This document shows positions 8,179-15,969 of a stretch of DNA of 64,000 nucleotides, piece by piece. Origin of the DNA: CBDDEH01 sp965226865. Its GTDB lineage: Bacteria; Chloroflexota; Dehalococcoidia; Lucifugimonadales; JAGWBF01. Each line of letters begins with the position of its first letter. Position 1 is the first letter of the stretch. The DNA is taken from contig CBDDEH010000002.1 of the NCBI GenBank assembly GCA_965226865.1, positions 62,001 to 126,000 of the forward strand, given 5' to 3'. Made by a program: the position numbers and the translations under genes. The notes beneath the pieces were generated by a model, which was not told the DNA's origin, searched no databases, and saw nothing but the letters and a program-made list of their open reading frames with translations.

Positions 8179-8626
8179 TAGGCGTTAAAACTCCTTCTGC
8201 CTGGAGTTCCAAGCAAATCTCCACAACCAACTCGTCCGGTAGTTGTAGACGGTCAGCTACCTCCGACATATAGATGGTCTCTCCTGTCGAATATAGTTGT
8301 CGGATTTCCTCTTTGGCTTGTTCTTTCGGTATGTCTCTTAGCGTAATCACTTCCTCCTCCTCTTTGGAGGCTTGCTCAAGCGTTGCTACTCTCGCCTTGA
8401 GGTGTTCAATCTCACGAAGTAAATCAGTTATCTCCGCATGTACAGATTCCTCGATGTCAGAAGCCCATACGAGCATCACTTCCTCTACACCTGAATCGCT
8501 CGTCTCAACCGTAGCCAACGGCTCTTTCCCTGCCTTAAAGAATTCATACTTGGTTGGTAAAGTAGCAGCGCCTTCTGGCACCCACATCCTCAGTATTTCT
8601 TCAAGCTGGTTTTCAACAATGTTCAC
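8162..8626 (-). CDS. Hypothetical protein with coiled coil and C-terminal winged-helix-like region
   Basis: 154 residues. A mixed N-terminal part is followed by a coiled coil (ITDLLREIEHLKARVATLEQ, about residues 67-86), an acidic linker, then a segment that looks like a small winged helix: KEEIRQLYSTGETIYMSEVA, with DRLQLPDELVVEICLELQAEG after it. The start overlaps the stop of the upstream gene by 4 bp. A regulatory or adaptor role is possible, but this is inference from shape only. Confidence 0.55.
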   Translation of the reverse strand: MNIVENQLEEILRMWVPEGAATLPTKYEFFKAGKEPLATVETSDSGVEEVMLVWASDIEESVHAEITDLLREIEHLKARVATLEQASKEEEEVITLRDIPKEQAKEEIRQLYSTGETIYMSEVADRLQLPDELVVEICLELQAEGVLTPNDDIS

Positions 8627-9000
8627 GGCAATTTCCCTTCTGACCGATCTGAGGCGACGGTATATGGAGATGGCTGACTTAAGTATGTTTTGTGAACTCG
8701 TTGGAGGGCATCAACCATAGGCCCCATTCGTTCTGGCGGTATGACGACTCTAAACACGGGATTTATGGGCAATCCCTCTTCAAGAAGCTTCTTTGGATCC
8801 AGATTAAGCTCTGCTGGCAATATCGACTGACCAAACATTAGTAGGAATACGCCGTCCTGTAAGCGCACGAAAATATGATTGGCGTAATGGGTAGAGACAT
8901 CCTCTGTATCAACCCAATGACCCCTGACGGTAATTGGCCCTTTGGATTCAGATTCTTCGACCGAATTTTTTAAGTTTCTTTTTAGACCGTGGCATAGCAA
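8623..9000 (-). CDS. DUF3467-like protein
   Basis: 125 residues. The central region (VSTHYANHIFVRLQDGVFLLMFGQ, given as two parts VSTHYANHIFV and RLQDGVFLLMFGQ) and the following PVFRVVIPPERMGPMVDALQ match the pattern of DUF3467 proteins: a short YAN motif, a beta strand pair, and RVV-P before a helix. Function is unknown in that family. It is the first gene of the module. Its start region lies inside one copy of the 188-bp-period duplication, which could duplicate its promoter. Confidence 0.5.
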   Translation of the reverse strand: MLCHGLKRNLKNSVEESESKGPITVRGHWVDTEDVSTHYANHIFVRLQDGVFLLMFGQSILPAELNLDPKKLLEEGLPINPVFRVVIPPERMGPMVDALQRVHKTYLSQPSPYTVASDRSEGKLP

Positions 9001-9137
9001 ACTCCTCAGTCTAGACTGGGATTTCTACTGTAACACGATGCTATAGCATATGCACCCCTTCCTCGGAATTATGAATAGCGCCTACTATAGGAGCACCGCA
9101 ATTGCTATGCTAGAAAGGGCGCCTGTTGCCGTTCGAG
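8962..9137. repeat. Direct repeat copy 1 (176 bp)
   Basis: Matches 9150-9325 at an offset of 188 bp, as far as I can see base for base. The copies are separated by 12 bp. This copy covers the first codons of the 8623-9000 gene and its upstream region, including the palindromes CAGTCTAGACTG (9007-9018) and ATGCTATAGCAT (9038-9049). Confidence 0.85.
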
Positions 9138-9149
9138 TCCTTCTTTCCA

Positions 9150-9325
9150 CGAATTTTTTAAGTTTCTTTTTAGACCGTGGCATAGCAAACTCCTCAGTCT
9201 AGACTGGGATTTCTACTGTAACACGATGCTATAGCATATGCACCCCTTCCTCGGAATTATGAATAGCGCCTACTATAGGAGCACCGCAATTGCTATGCTA
9301 GAAAGGGCGCCTGTTGCCGTTCGAG
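9150..9325. repeat. Direct repeat copy 2 (176 bp)
   Basis: Second copy of 8962-9137, with the same two perfect 12-bp palindromes at 9195-9206 and 9226-9237. It holds a truncated duplicate of the first codons of the neighbouring gene. The gap 9001-9369 contains nothing else that I can support. Confidence 0.85.
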
Positions 9326-9369
9326 CCGGTTGACTTTCCTTCTACGGTTGCAATACCGTACTACTGATC

Positions 9370-9957
9370 ATGGACGTAGCGTTTCTTTTGATAGTGCCCG
9401 GGTTGTTGTGGGTCCAGTCCTGGTACCTGCTGGGGCTTCTCCCCAATCCCAGGTCCTTGGGGATCGTTGCTGTTGGCGTCGCCATAGCCCTCTTCGCCGT
9501 ACTGGTCTTCCAGGACCAGTTGACCACGGTCGTGACGACACCGGCTGGGGGTTTGATAGAGGTTACCACACCCATTTCCATACTGGTGTTGGTGTGGACC
9601 GTCTATGCAGTGGCCGTCGCGGGGGTATACCTATGGGGATTCGAGCCCAGGGCTCTAGGACACTACGGACTCTTTCTATGCGTGGCCTCGGGGTTGTTGT
9701 CCGTCTACTTTTTCGTCGGCGGGGAGCTGCTGGAGAACGGCGACATCAAACACGTTAGCTGGCTGCTGGGCTCGGCAGCGGGGACTCTGACCTTTTTGGC
9801 GGGCATGCTGTTCGCCTATATGGCTTTTACGCCCTATGGCCTAGGGGAGAGCCGGTCCTCGCTGTTAAGAAAAATGACGGGCTGGGCGTATTTGGCTGGC
9901 TCGATTGCCGTCGCCGCCCTTGGCGGGCTGTTGCTGCTGGGCCTCAATCCGTCCTAG
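9370..9957 (+). CDS. Integral membrane protein, about six helices, unknown
   Basis: 195 residues, almost wholly hydrophobic with about six membrane segments: near residues 4-22, 30-47, 67-90, 100-117, 130-150 and 170-192. A conserved-looking acidic/polar stretch FVGGELLENGDIKH sits between helices 4 and 5. The size and layout recall AmiS/UreI-type small transporters, but I see no decisive motif. It is a single gene reading towards the convergent reductase operon, with only 6 bp between the ends. Confidence 0.6.
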   Translation: MDVAFLLIVPGLLWVQSWYLLGLLPNPRSLGIVAVGVAIALFAVLVFQDQLTTVVTTPAGGLIEVTTPISILVLVWTVYAVAVAGVYLWGFEPRALGHYGLFLCVASGLLSVYFFVGGELLENGDIKHVSWLLGSAAGTLTFLAGMLFAYMAFTPYGLGESRSSLLRKMTGWAYLAGSIAVAALGGLLLLGLNPS

Positions 9958-9963
9958 GCCGTC

Positions 9964-10737
9964 CTAATCCTTCCAGAACCTCTCTTCTTGGACATTGAAA
10001 CCCTTGGGCATCAGCCGCTCCTTCACGTCTTCTATCATGCCCGGATGCCCGCAGGCGTAGACCAGCGTCGACTCTTTGTCCAGGCCGAACTTGTCCAGGT
10101 ATTCCTCTACGATCGTGTTGCACCGGCCCCGAACCCCCGTCCACGTCGAGTTGTGAGCCTCGCCCGGACGGCTGACCGTGGGGACGTACGCTATGGTCTC
10201 CGGATGAGCATCGGCCAGGCCTTTCAGCTCTTCCAGGTAGGTGAACTCGTCCTGGTAGCTGGCTCCCTGGAGGACGTAGAACTTGTGGCCTTGTCCCTGC
10301 ATGTGTAAATACTCACGTATCTGGCTGACAAATGGGGCGACGCCTGTCACCGTGGATACCATGAAGTGCTTACGGTACTTCTCGTCCAGGGTGAATATGC
10401 CCTTGGCACGAGGGCGAATGCTCATCGAGTCCCCAACTTTCAATTCCCACATCAACGGGGTCAATGCGCCGTCAGGCGGCGGGACCAGCTCGATGAATAT
10501 TTCAAGTTCGGGTTCGTGGGGAGCTGACGCTATGGAATAGGCACGCTCTATGGTGTCTATCCCGAGGGTGCAGTACTGGCCGGCTTTGAACTCGAACTGG
10601 ATGTCGGGCCTGAGTTTGATGACCATCAGGTCATCGGTGATGTCGGTCCGCTCTACCAGCCTGGCTCTCGGCAGCTTGGCGATGGCAGCCCGAAGCCTCT
10701 GCTCGCGCTCAATCAGCTTGGGGTCTTCGCGATCCAA
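9964..10737 (-). CDS. Ferredoxin-NADP(+) reductase-like flavoprotein
   Basis: 257 residues with the two-domain FNR fold. FAD-binding motif RAYSIAS is near residues 89-95, the nucleotide-binding glycine loop is TVTGVAPFVSQIRE near 150-163, and the C-terminal CGHPGMIEDVKE matches the family CGxP motif. It transfers electrons between NAD(P)H and ferredoxin or flavodoxin. The TTG start at 10737 is 40 bp downstream of the NuoG/FdhA-like gene, so it is the last gene of that operon. It could couple the NADH-binding NuoF-like subunit to an NADP or ferredoxin pool. Confidence 0.85.
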   Translation of the reverse strand: MDREDPKLIEREQRLRAAIAKLPRARLVERTDITDDLMVIKLRPDIQFEFKAGQYCTLGIDTIERAYSIASAPHEPELEIFIELVPPPDGALTPLMWELKVGDSMSIRPRAKGIFTLDEKYRKHFMVSTVTGVAPFVSQIREYLHMQGQGHKFYVLQGASYQDEFTYLEELKGLADAHPETIAYVPTVSRPGEAHNSTWTGVRGRCNTIVEEYLDKFGLDKESTLVYACGHPGMIEDVKERLMPKGFNVQEERFWKD

Positions 10738-10777
10738 TTGGGTTCCATCCCTTCACCGAGCCGCCCAGGGACCGACG

Positions 10778-13633
10778 TTATTTGGGGGTGATCTTTGATA
10801 CCTTGGCAGGTTGAACGACCAGGCCCGGCACCCTGGACATCGGATCTGGTTGTTCGCTGGCTTGCATCTCTACCGCCAGTTGTCCGAATAGGGAAGTCGA
10901 CGAGATAATTCCATAGTGCCAGTCGCCGTTGAGGCTGGCCTTTCCTTCGTACCGCTGGCCAGAGGTGACCACTTCAACTAGGTCTCCTTCTTGTATGCCC
11001 AGCTTTTCGGCGTCGATTGAGCTCATCTCCACCATTTCATCTCTTTTGATGCTGTTGGTCTGGCCGCGGATTACTTCCATCTGGCGTTCTTCTTGCAGCA
11101 ATACCCTGCCGGGAACGAACAGGAATGGGTAATCATCTGGCAAGACCGGTTTTGTGGCGCGGAATTCGGGGACCATCAGATTGGCCATTTCGCCGGGAAA
11201 CCCCTCCTCGTAAAGTACCGCAGTCCCCTGATCTGCCGGATCCGTGGTAGGCCACTGTACTCCGGGGTACTCCTTGTCCGAATAGAGGATCTGGGTGGGC
11301 ATTGGATTCGAGGGGTCTGGCCTGAACACAAGGCGGGCGCTGGATTCCAGCCGCTGGTGAGAGATGCCCTGATACATCGGTACCAGTTGAGCTATCTCCT
11401 CCATCACCTCCGCGGGCGAACTAAAGTCGAATCCGCTGGACTTCATTCGACGAGCTATCTCACAAAGGGTCCACCACTCCGGCTTGGCTTCGTCGTTTTT
11501 GGCGTTGATAACCGGCTTGAGTAGCTGAATCCGTCGCTCCAGGTTGGTGTAGGTCCCAGCTTTCTCGACGAACGTGGAGCGGGGGAGGACTACGTGTGCC
11601 TTCTGGGCTATAGGGTTCAGAAAGTGGTCTTGAACTATTAGGAAGTCCAGATTTTCCAGATAGGCCAGAGTGTCCTCATTTGCTCCGTTCTGGCCATGGC
11701 CGGAGATTTCCAGATTGGGGCTATCTCCCACGACAAACATCGACTTGATGTCGCCTCGCTTGACCGAGTCGAGAATTCCATAGAGGTCAAGACCGATTTC
11801 AAAGGGTACGACGCCCCCCCAAACCTTCTCTACGGCTTCCCGTTCCTGATGGTCCTCCAGGCTCCTGTAACCCGGAAGCAAATGGGGAAGGCAACCCATG
11901 TCCCAGGCCCCTTGCTCGTTCGTGCCTTGTCGTAGTGGATAGAGGCCCGTGGAAGGCTTGCCCAGATTGCCGGTCAGCAGGGCCAGGTCCACCAGTGCTA
12001 GGACACAGTCTCTCTGCAGCTCCTGGAGTATGTTGTCGAGGGCATATATGACGGCCGAGCTACTTGAATCACCGTACAACCCGGCGGCTTCCCGTATCTG
12101 GTCTTCCGAGACTCCCGTTTCTCGAGCTATCGAGTCGAGATCCAACGACTTGAGGGATTGGTACAGGCCTTGAGCATCCGAGCAATGCTCCTCTATCCAC
12201 TCCTTCTGGTCCAACTTCTGGTCTACTATGCTCTTCAGCAGACCTCCCAGCAGCATCAGCTCGGTCCCCGGTCGCGGTCTGAGCCAGACATGGGCGTACC
12301 TGGTGAGCTCCACCTCTCTGGGATCGACTACAACAAGTTTGGTACCGGCTTTAACGGCCCGTTTTATCGGCACCGCGACTACGTTGTGCTCCTCGGTCGC
12401 ATTGGTGTTAAAGGCGAGAACGCACCCCGCACCCTCCAGTTCCCAGATAGGGTTTGTGGCGGCGCCGTAACCCAAAGACTCGATCAGGCCGTTAACCAGC
12501 TCCGGCCGGGTATCGGAGGTCTGGTCCACGTCGTTGGTGACCATCACGCTTCGGGCGAACTTCTGGGCCAGGTAATGATCCTCGTTGGTGCCGTTGGGAG
12601 ACGTGAGCAAGGCGAACCAGCTACCCTTGTATGCCGGTAGCTTCTGGGCGATCAGATCGAGGGCTTCATCCCAAGTGGCCTCTTGCAGTGCGCCAGACTC
12701 GTCTCGAATCAGCGGTTTCTTTAAACGTTCCTTGCTGTTCACGAAGTCGAGTCCGAATTTGCCCTTGAAACATGCCTGGCCCTTGTTGGCGGGGGAGTTT
12801 ATCTCGGGCACGGCGCGGACAACCTTTTCGAACCGGTTAACCTCCAGGTTCAACTGGCAGCCCACAGGGCAATGGGGGCAGATGGTACGTTCCACTCTGG
12901 TGGCCTTCTCCCATTTGTTGTCGCTTTCAACGAGAGCGCCAACCGGGCAAACATCCAAGCAAGCACCACAGAATTCGCAACCGGATTCCAGAAGCGAAGT
13001 GCCGTGGGAAGTGCCCACCAGGGCCTGCCCTGCCCTCTCGGTGAAGGTGATGGCGTTGTCCCCACGCACCTCCTCACATACCCTCACACATCTGCCGCAA
13101 ACGATACACAGATTGTAGTCTCTGTCGTAGAAGGGGTCGCCCGTCTCGATCTGAAGGTTGCGGGACGTGTAGGTCAGCGGCGACTCTATGTCCATGTTCA
13201 GGAATCTGCTGGTGTCCTTGAGCTCACACCTCTCGTTTTTGGGACATGTCACGCAACGATCGTTGACGGATACGTGTCGTAGACATATATCCTGGGGGCC
13301 GCAGAGCTCAACACGGTGGCATGTCAGACACCCGTGCGGATGCTCCGCAATCAGCATCTCCATTATGGACCGTCGAAGCTGATACACTTCTTGGCTGGTG
13401 TTGTTGTTAATTACCATGCCGTCTTGGGCGGGAAGGGTACATGCCGCCGGGTAGCCTCTCCCTCCGTCGACCTCAACAACGCACATTCTGCAGGCGGCGA
13501 AGGGCTTCATGCCCGGGTGATAGCACAGGTAGGGTATATAAACCCCGGCGTCGGTTGCGGCTTCTATGACCATCTTGCCAGATTGTGTCTTGACCTGAAC
13601 GCCGTCTATGGTGATGGTTATCTCGTCGGACAT
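10778..13633 (-). CDS. NuoG/formate-dehydrogenase-alpha-like iron-sulfur molybdopterin-fold subunit lacking the catalytic Cys/Sec
   Basis: About 950 residues. In order: a [2Fe-2S] ferredoxin domain (C-x..-CRMC pattern), the NuoG His-Cys cluster (HPHGCLTCHRVELC), two [4Fe-4S] motifs (CIVCGRCVRVC and CEFCGACLDVC), a Mo-bisPGD-type [4Fe-4S] domain (CPHCPVGC), a large molybdopterin oxidoreductase domain, and a C-terminal dinucleotide-binding domain. Formate dehydrogenases have NNVDH-U/C-AR-x-CH where this protein has NDVDQTSDTRPEL, so the metal-ligating Cys/Sec and the following His are both absent. It is therefore more likely an electron-transfer subunit than a formate dehydrogenase. The ATG at 13633, with GGCGGAAAG before it, is preferred over the upstream in-frame codon at 13672, which would overlap nuoF. 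Confidence 0.85.
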   Translation of the reverse strand: MSDEITITIDGVQVKTQSGKMVIEAATDAGVYIPYLCYHPGMKPFAACRMCVVEVDGGRGYPAACTLPAQDGMVINNNTSQEVYQLRRSIMEMLIAEHPHGCLTCHRVELCGPQDICLRHVSVNDRCVTCPKNERCELKDTSRFLNMDIESPLTYTSRNLQIETGDPFYDRDYNLCIVCGRCVRVCEEVRGDNAITFTERAGQALVGTSHGTSLLESGCEFCGACLDVCPVGALVESDNKWEKATRVERTICPHCPVGCQLNLEVNRFEKVVRAVPEINSPANKGQACFKGKFGLDFVNSKERLKKPLIRDESGALQEATWDEALDLIAQKLPAYKGSWFALLTSPNGTNEDHYLAQKFARSVMVTNDVDQTSDTRPELVNGLIESLGYGAATNPIWELEGAGCVLAFNTNATEEHNVVAVPIKRAVKAGTKLVVVDPREVELTRYAHVWLRPRPGTELMLLGGLLKSIVDQKLDQKEWIEEHCSDAQGLYQSLKSLDLDSIARETGVSEDQIREAAGLYGDSSSSAVIYALDNILQELQRDCVLALVDLALLTGNLGKPSTGLYPLRQGTNEQGAWDMGCLPHLLPGYRSLEDHQEREAVEKVWGGVVPFEIGLDLYGILDSVKRGDIKSMFVVGDSPNLEISGHGQNGANEDTLAYLENLDFLIVQDHFLNPIAQKAHVVLPRSTFVEKAGTYTNLERRIQLLKPVINAKNDEAKPEWWTLCEIARRMKSSGFDFSSPAEVMEEIAQLVPMYQGISHQRLESSARLVFRPDPSNPMPTQILYSDKEYPGVQWPTTDPADQGTAVLYEEGFPGEMANLMVPEFRATKPVLPDDYPFLFVPGRVLLQEERQMEVIRGQTNSIKRDEMVEMSSIDAEKLGIQEGDLVEVVTSGQRYEGKASLNGDWHYGIISSTSLFGQLAVEMQASEQPDPMSRVPGLVVQPAKVSKITPK

Positions 13634-13641
13634 CTTTCCGC

Positions 13642-15354
13642 CTATCTCCGGATGTTTCTGGGCGAGAACCACTCTCCAACGGGTACGCCGTCGGAGTACT
13701 GCTTCTGGTTCATCATAACGTCGAACTCGTCACCGAAGTATTTCAGGGCCGAAGCCACTGGATTGAATCCCAACTGCCCGTGGCCGCATAGAGACCCCGA
13801 CTGCATGTCTTTTCCAACCTTTTCCATAAGCTCCTGGTCGCCGGGCCTACTTTCCAATTTGCAGATATTCTCCAGGATTTCCAGGAGGTGTGACATCCCC
13901 AACCTGCATGGAAAGCATTTGCCGCAGGACTCGAACTGGCAGAAAGCGATGAGAGAGCGAGTCAGGTCTACAGCGGAGGTATCGGTGTCGGCGGCGATTA
14001 TTCCTCCCGACCCCAGTATCGCCCCCGCCTGCGCCATCTCTTCGAAATCCAGGGTTATGTCGACTTGATCGGCGCCCAATAGCCCCCCAAGTGGCCCACC
14101 TGTCTGAAGGAGCTTCAGTTCCTTTCCATCGGGCACTCCGCCGGCTACCTCGTAGATCACCTCTCTCAGGGTCATTCCAAAGGGTACTTCCACCATGCCG
14201 GTATATTTGAGGTTTCCCGAAAGGCACAGGATGGCGGTCCCAGTGCTTCGGTTTTGTCCGATGCCGGTGAACCACTCGCCCCCCTTCTCTACTATCGGTG
14301 GTATGTACGAAAGAGTCTTAACGTTGTTGATGTTAGTGGGTTTCCCGAACAGCCCCACCTGTGCGGGGAATGGAGGCCGGTACCTGGGCATGGCCCGTTT
14401 CCCCTCGATAGACTCCATCAACGCCGTCTCCTCACCCGAAACGTAGGAGTCTCCTGTGAGGGCCACTTCGATCTGGAAGCTGAAGTCCGATCCAAAGATG
14501 TTATCGCCAAGAAGCCCCAGCTCTCGGGCCTGTTTGACGGCCTGCCGGGTACGCTCTATGGGTCCCTCATGGCCATGGCGAATGAAGACATACCCATAGT
14601 TGGCGCCGGTGGCATATCCGGCCAGCGCCATGCCCTCCACCAAGGTGTGAGGGTCGGCCTCCAAGATCCCCTTGTCGTTGAAGGCGCCTGGGTCCCCCTC
14701 TTCGCAGTTGCAGAGGATGTATTTTACGGGTTCATCAGACTTGGCCAGGAAGCTCCACTTGGTTGCCGTGGGGAAGGCGGCGCCACCTCGGCCTCTCAAC
14801 CCTGACTTCTTGACCTCCTCGAGGGCTTCCTCGGAGGTCATCTGCGTTACGGCTTTGTGCAGTGCGCCGTAGCCACCATTGGCGATGTACTGATGTATGT
14901 CGTACGGGTCGATGTTCCCGGCGTTCCGTAGAGCGACACGGACCTGCCGCTTCATCATCGGGTGTTCTTTAAGGTCCCGAGCTCCATCGACTCCCTGGTC
15001 GCCGATGTAGCCCAAAGCCATGTCCGTCGGTGGGAAATGGCGCACCAGGTGGGAATACACGATTGCCGGTACTTCGCTGACGGTCACCTTTTCGTAGAAT
15101 ACCCGGGAGCCGTTCGAGGCCGTAATATCGACCAGCGGTTCGGCATAGCACATCCCCAAGCAGCCCACCTCACTGACGTTTGCCTTGATCTGGTGGTGCT
15201 CCAGTTCCTGGCGGATCGCCTCGAGCACGTCATCCGCACCGGAAGCCTTCCCACAAAGAGCGGTTCCGACCCTTATCCAGGGCACCTCGCTGCTCGTAAG
15301 CTCCCTCCACCGTCTTTGGGCCTCGGCCTGAAGGGATTCGAAGTTATCGGCCAT
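13642..15354 (-). CDS. NuoF-like NADH-binding flavoprotein subunit
   Basis: About 570 residues. An N-terminal thioredoxin-like [2Fe-2S] domain (TALCGKASGAD, later GCLGMC) is fused to the NuoF/HoxF core: RGRGGAAFPTATKW for NADH and FMN, ILCNCEEGDPGAFNDK, and the [4Fe-4S] motif ESCGKCFPCRLG near the C-terminus. The ATG at 15354 gives MADNFESL; an in-frame codon at 15378 lies deeper in nuoE. The start overlaps the end of nuoE by 11 bp, and the stop is 8 bp before the NuoG-like gene. It oxidises NADH and passes electrons to the iron-sulfur subunits. Confidence 0.9.
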   Translation of the reverse strand: MADNFESLQAEAQRRWRELTSSEVPWIRVGTALCGKASGADDVLEAIRQELEHHQIKANVSEVGCLGMCYAEPLVDITASNGSRVFYEKVTVSEVPAIVYSHLVRHFPPTDMALGYIGDQGVDGARDLKEHPMMKRQVRVALRNAGNIDPYDIHQYIANGGYGALHKAVTQMTSEEALEEVKKSGLRGRGGAAFPTATKWSFLAKSDEPVKYILCNCEEGDPGAFNDKGILEADPHTLVEGMALAGYATGANYGYVFIRHGHEGPIERTRQAVKQARELGLLGDNIFGSDFSFQIEVALTGDSYVSGEETALMESIEGKRAMPRYRPPFPAQVGLFGKPTNINNVKTLSYIPPIVEKGGEWFTGIGQNRSTGTAILCLSGNLKYTGMVEVPFGMTLREVIYEVAGGVPDGKELKLLQTGGPLGGLLGADQVDITLDFEEMAQAGAILGSGGIIAADTDTSAVDLTRSLIAFCQFESCGKCFPCRLGMSHLLEILENICKLESRPGDQELMEKVGKDMQSGSLCGHGQLGFNPVASALKYFGDEFDVMMNQKQYSDGVPVGEWFSPRNIRR

Positions 15355-15847
15355 TCTTGCCCCGTTTCCTCGCCCCATCCCTTGCCTCGATGACCATCTC
15401 CCTGGCCCTTTCAGGAGATAGTCTGCCTACCAGCCTTTCGTCTATCTTGATGACAGGTGCTTGCGAGCATGCGCCCAGGCAGGTGTTGTATCGGACCGTT
15501 ATTTTGCCGTCTGCGGTGTCACCTTCATCATCCACACCGAGGCCGTCAAACACGGCCTTAATGATCTTGGTGGCGCCCACCACATGGCATGATGTACCCC
15601 AGCAGAGTTCCACGGTGTGAGTACCGGGCGGCGTGAAGCTGAAGTTGGTGTAAAAGGAAGCTACGCCCCAAACGTCGTTAACCGTGGAGTTGGTGAACTC
15701 GGCTACCTCTCCGATGGCTTGTTCGGGTATGTACGCGAACTCATCCTGCACTGCCAAGAGGGACGACAGCACGGTTATGGTCTCCTGCTCCTGAGCGTTG
15801 AGGGCCTTGGTTATTCGCTCGCTGAGCCCTTCTTTTATTGTGGTCAA
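15344..15847 (-). CDS. NuoE-like [2Fe-2S] subunit
   Basis: 167 residues, normal for NuoE. The thioredoxin-fold [2Fe-2S] ligands are CWGTSC and NTCLGAC. It is the first gene of the operon nuoE-F-G-like plus reductase. The gap 15848-15969 upstream should hold the promoter; I see no clear consensus boxes. No membrane subunits of complex I are nearby, so the module is probably soluble, like NAD-linked hydrogenase or formate dehydrogenase diaphorase units. Confidence 0.9.
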   Translation of the reverse strand: MTTIKEGLSERITKALNAQEQETITVLSSLLAVQDEFAYIPEQAIGEVAEFTNSTVNDVWGVASFYTNFSFTPPGTHTVELCWGTSCHVVGATKIIKAVFDGLGVDDEGDTADGKITVRYNTCLGACSQAPVIKIDERLVGRLSPERAREMVIEARDGARKRGKNGR

Positions 15848-15969
15848 AGCGTTGTTTTCTCAAGGACTCTGTAGATTCAGGTTAGCTAGGGATATTACCG
15901 TTCGTGAAATTCGTAACTAGCACGGGCGCAATGGTAGCACAACCCTTGTTCTGCAACAAGGGATTGGCC

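Noticed and set aside
9119..9150. tRNA-like 3' end (GTTCGAGTCC followed by TTCC-ACGA) suggesting a tRNA or attachment site
   Set aside because: The T-arm stem does not pair and no D-arm or anticodon arm lies upstream; the motif is part of the 176-bp repeat.
10778..13633. Annotation as a functional formate dehydrogenase alpha subunit
   Set aside because: The catalytic Cys/Sec and adjacent His are absent, and there is no in-frame TGA at that position to be read as Sec.
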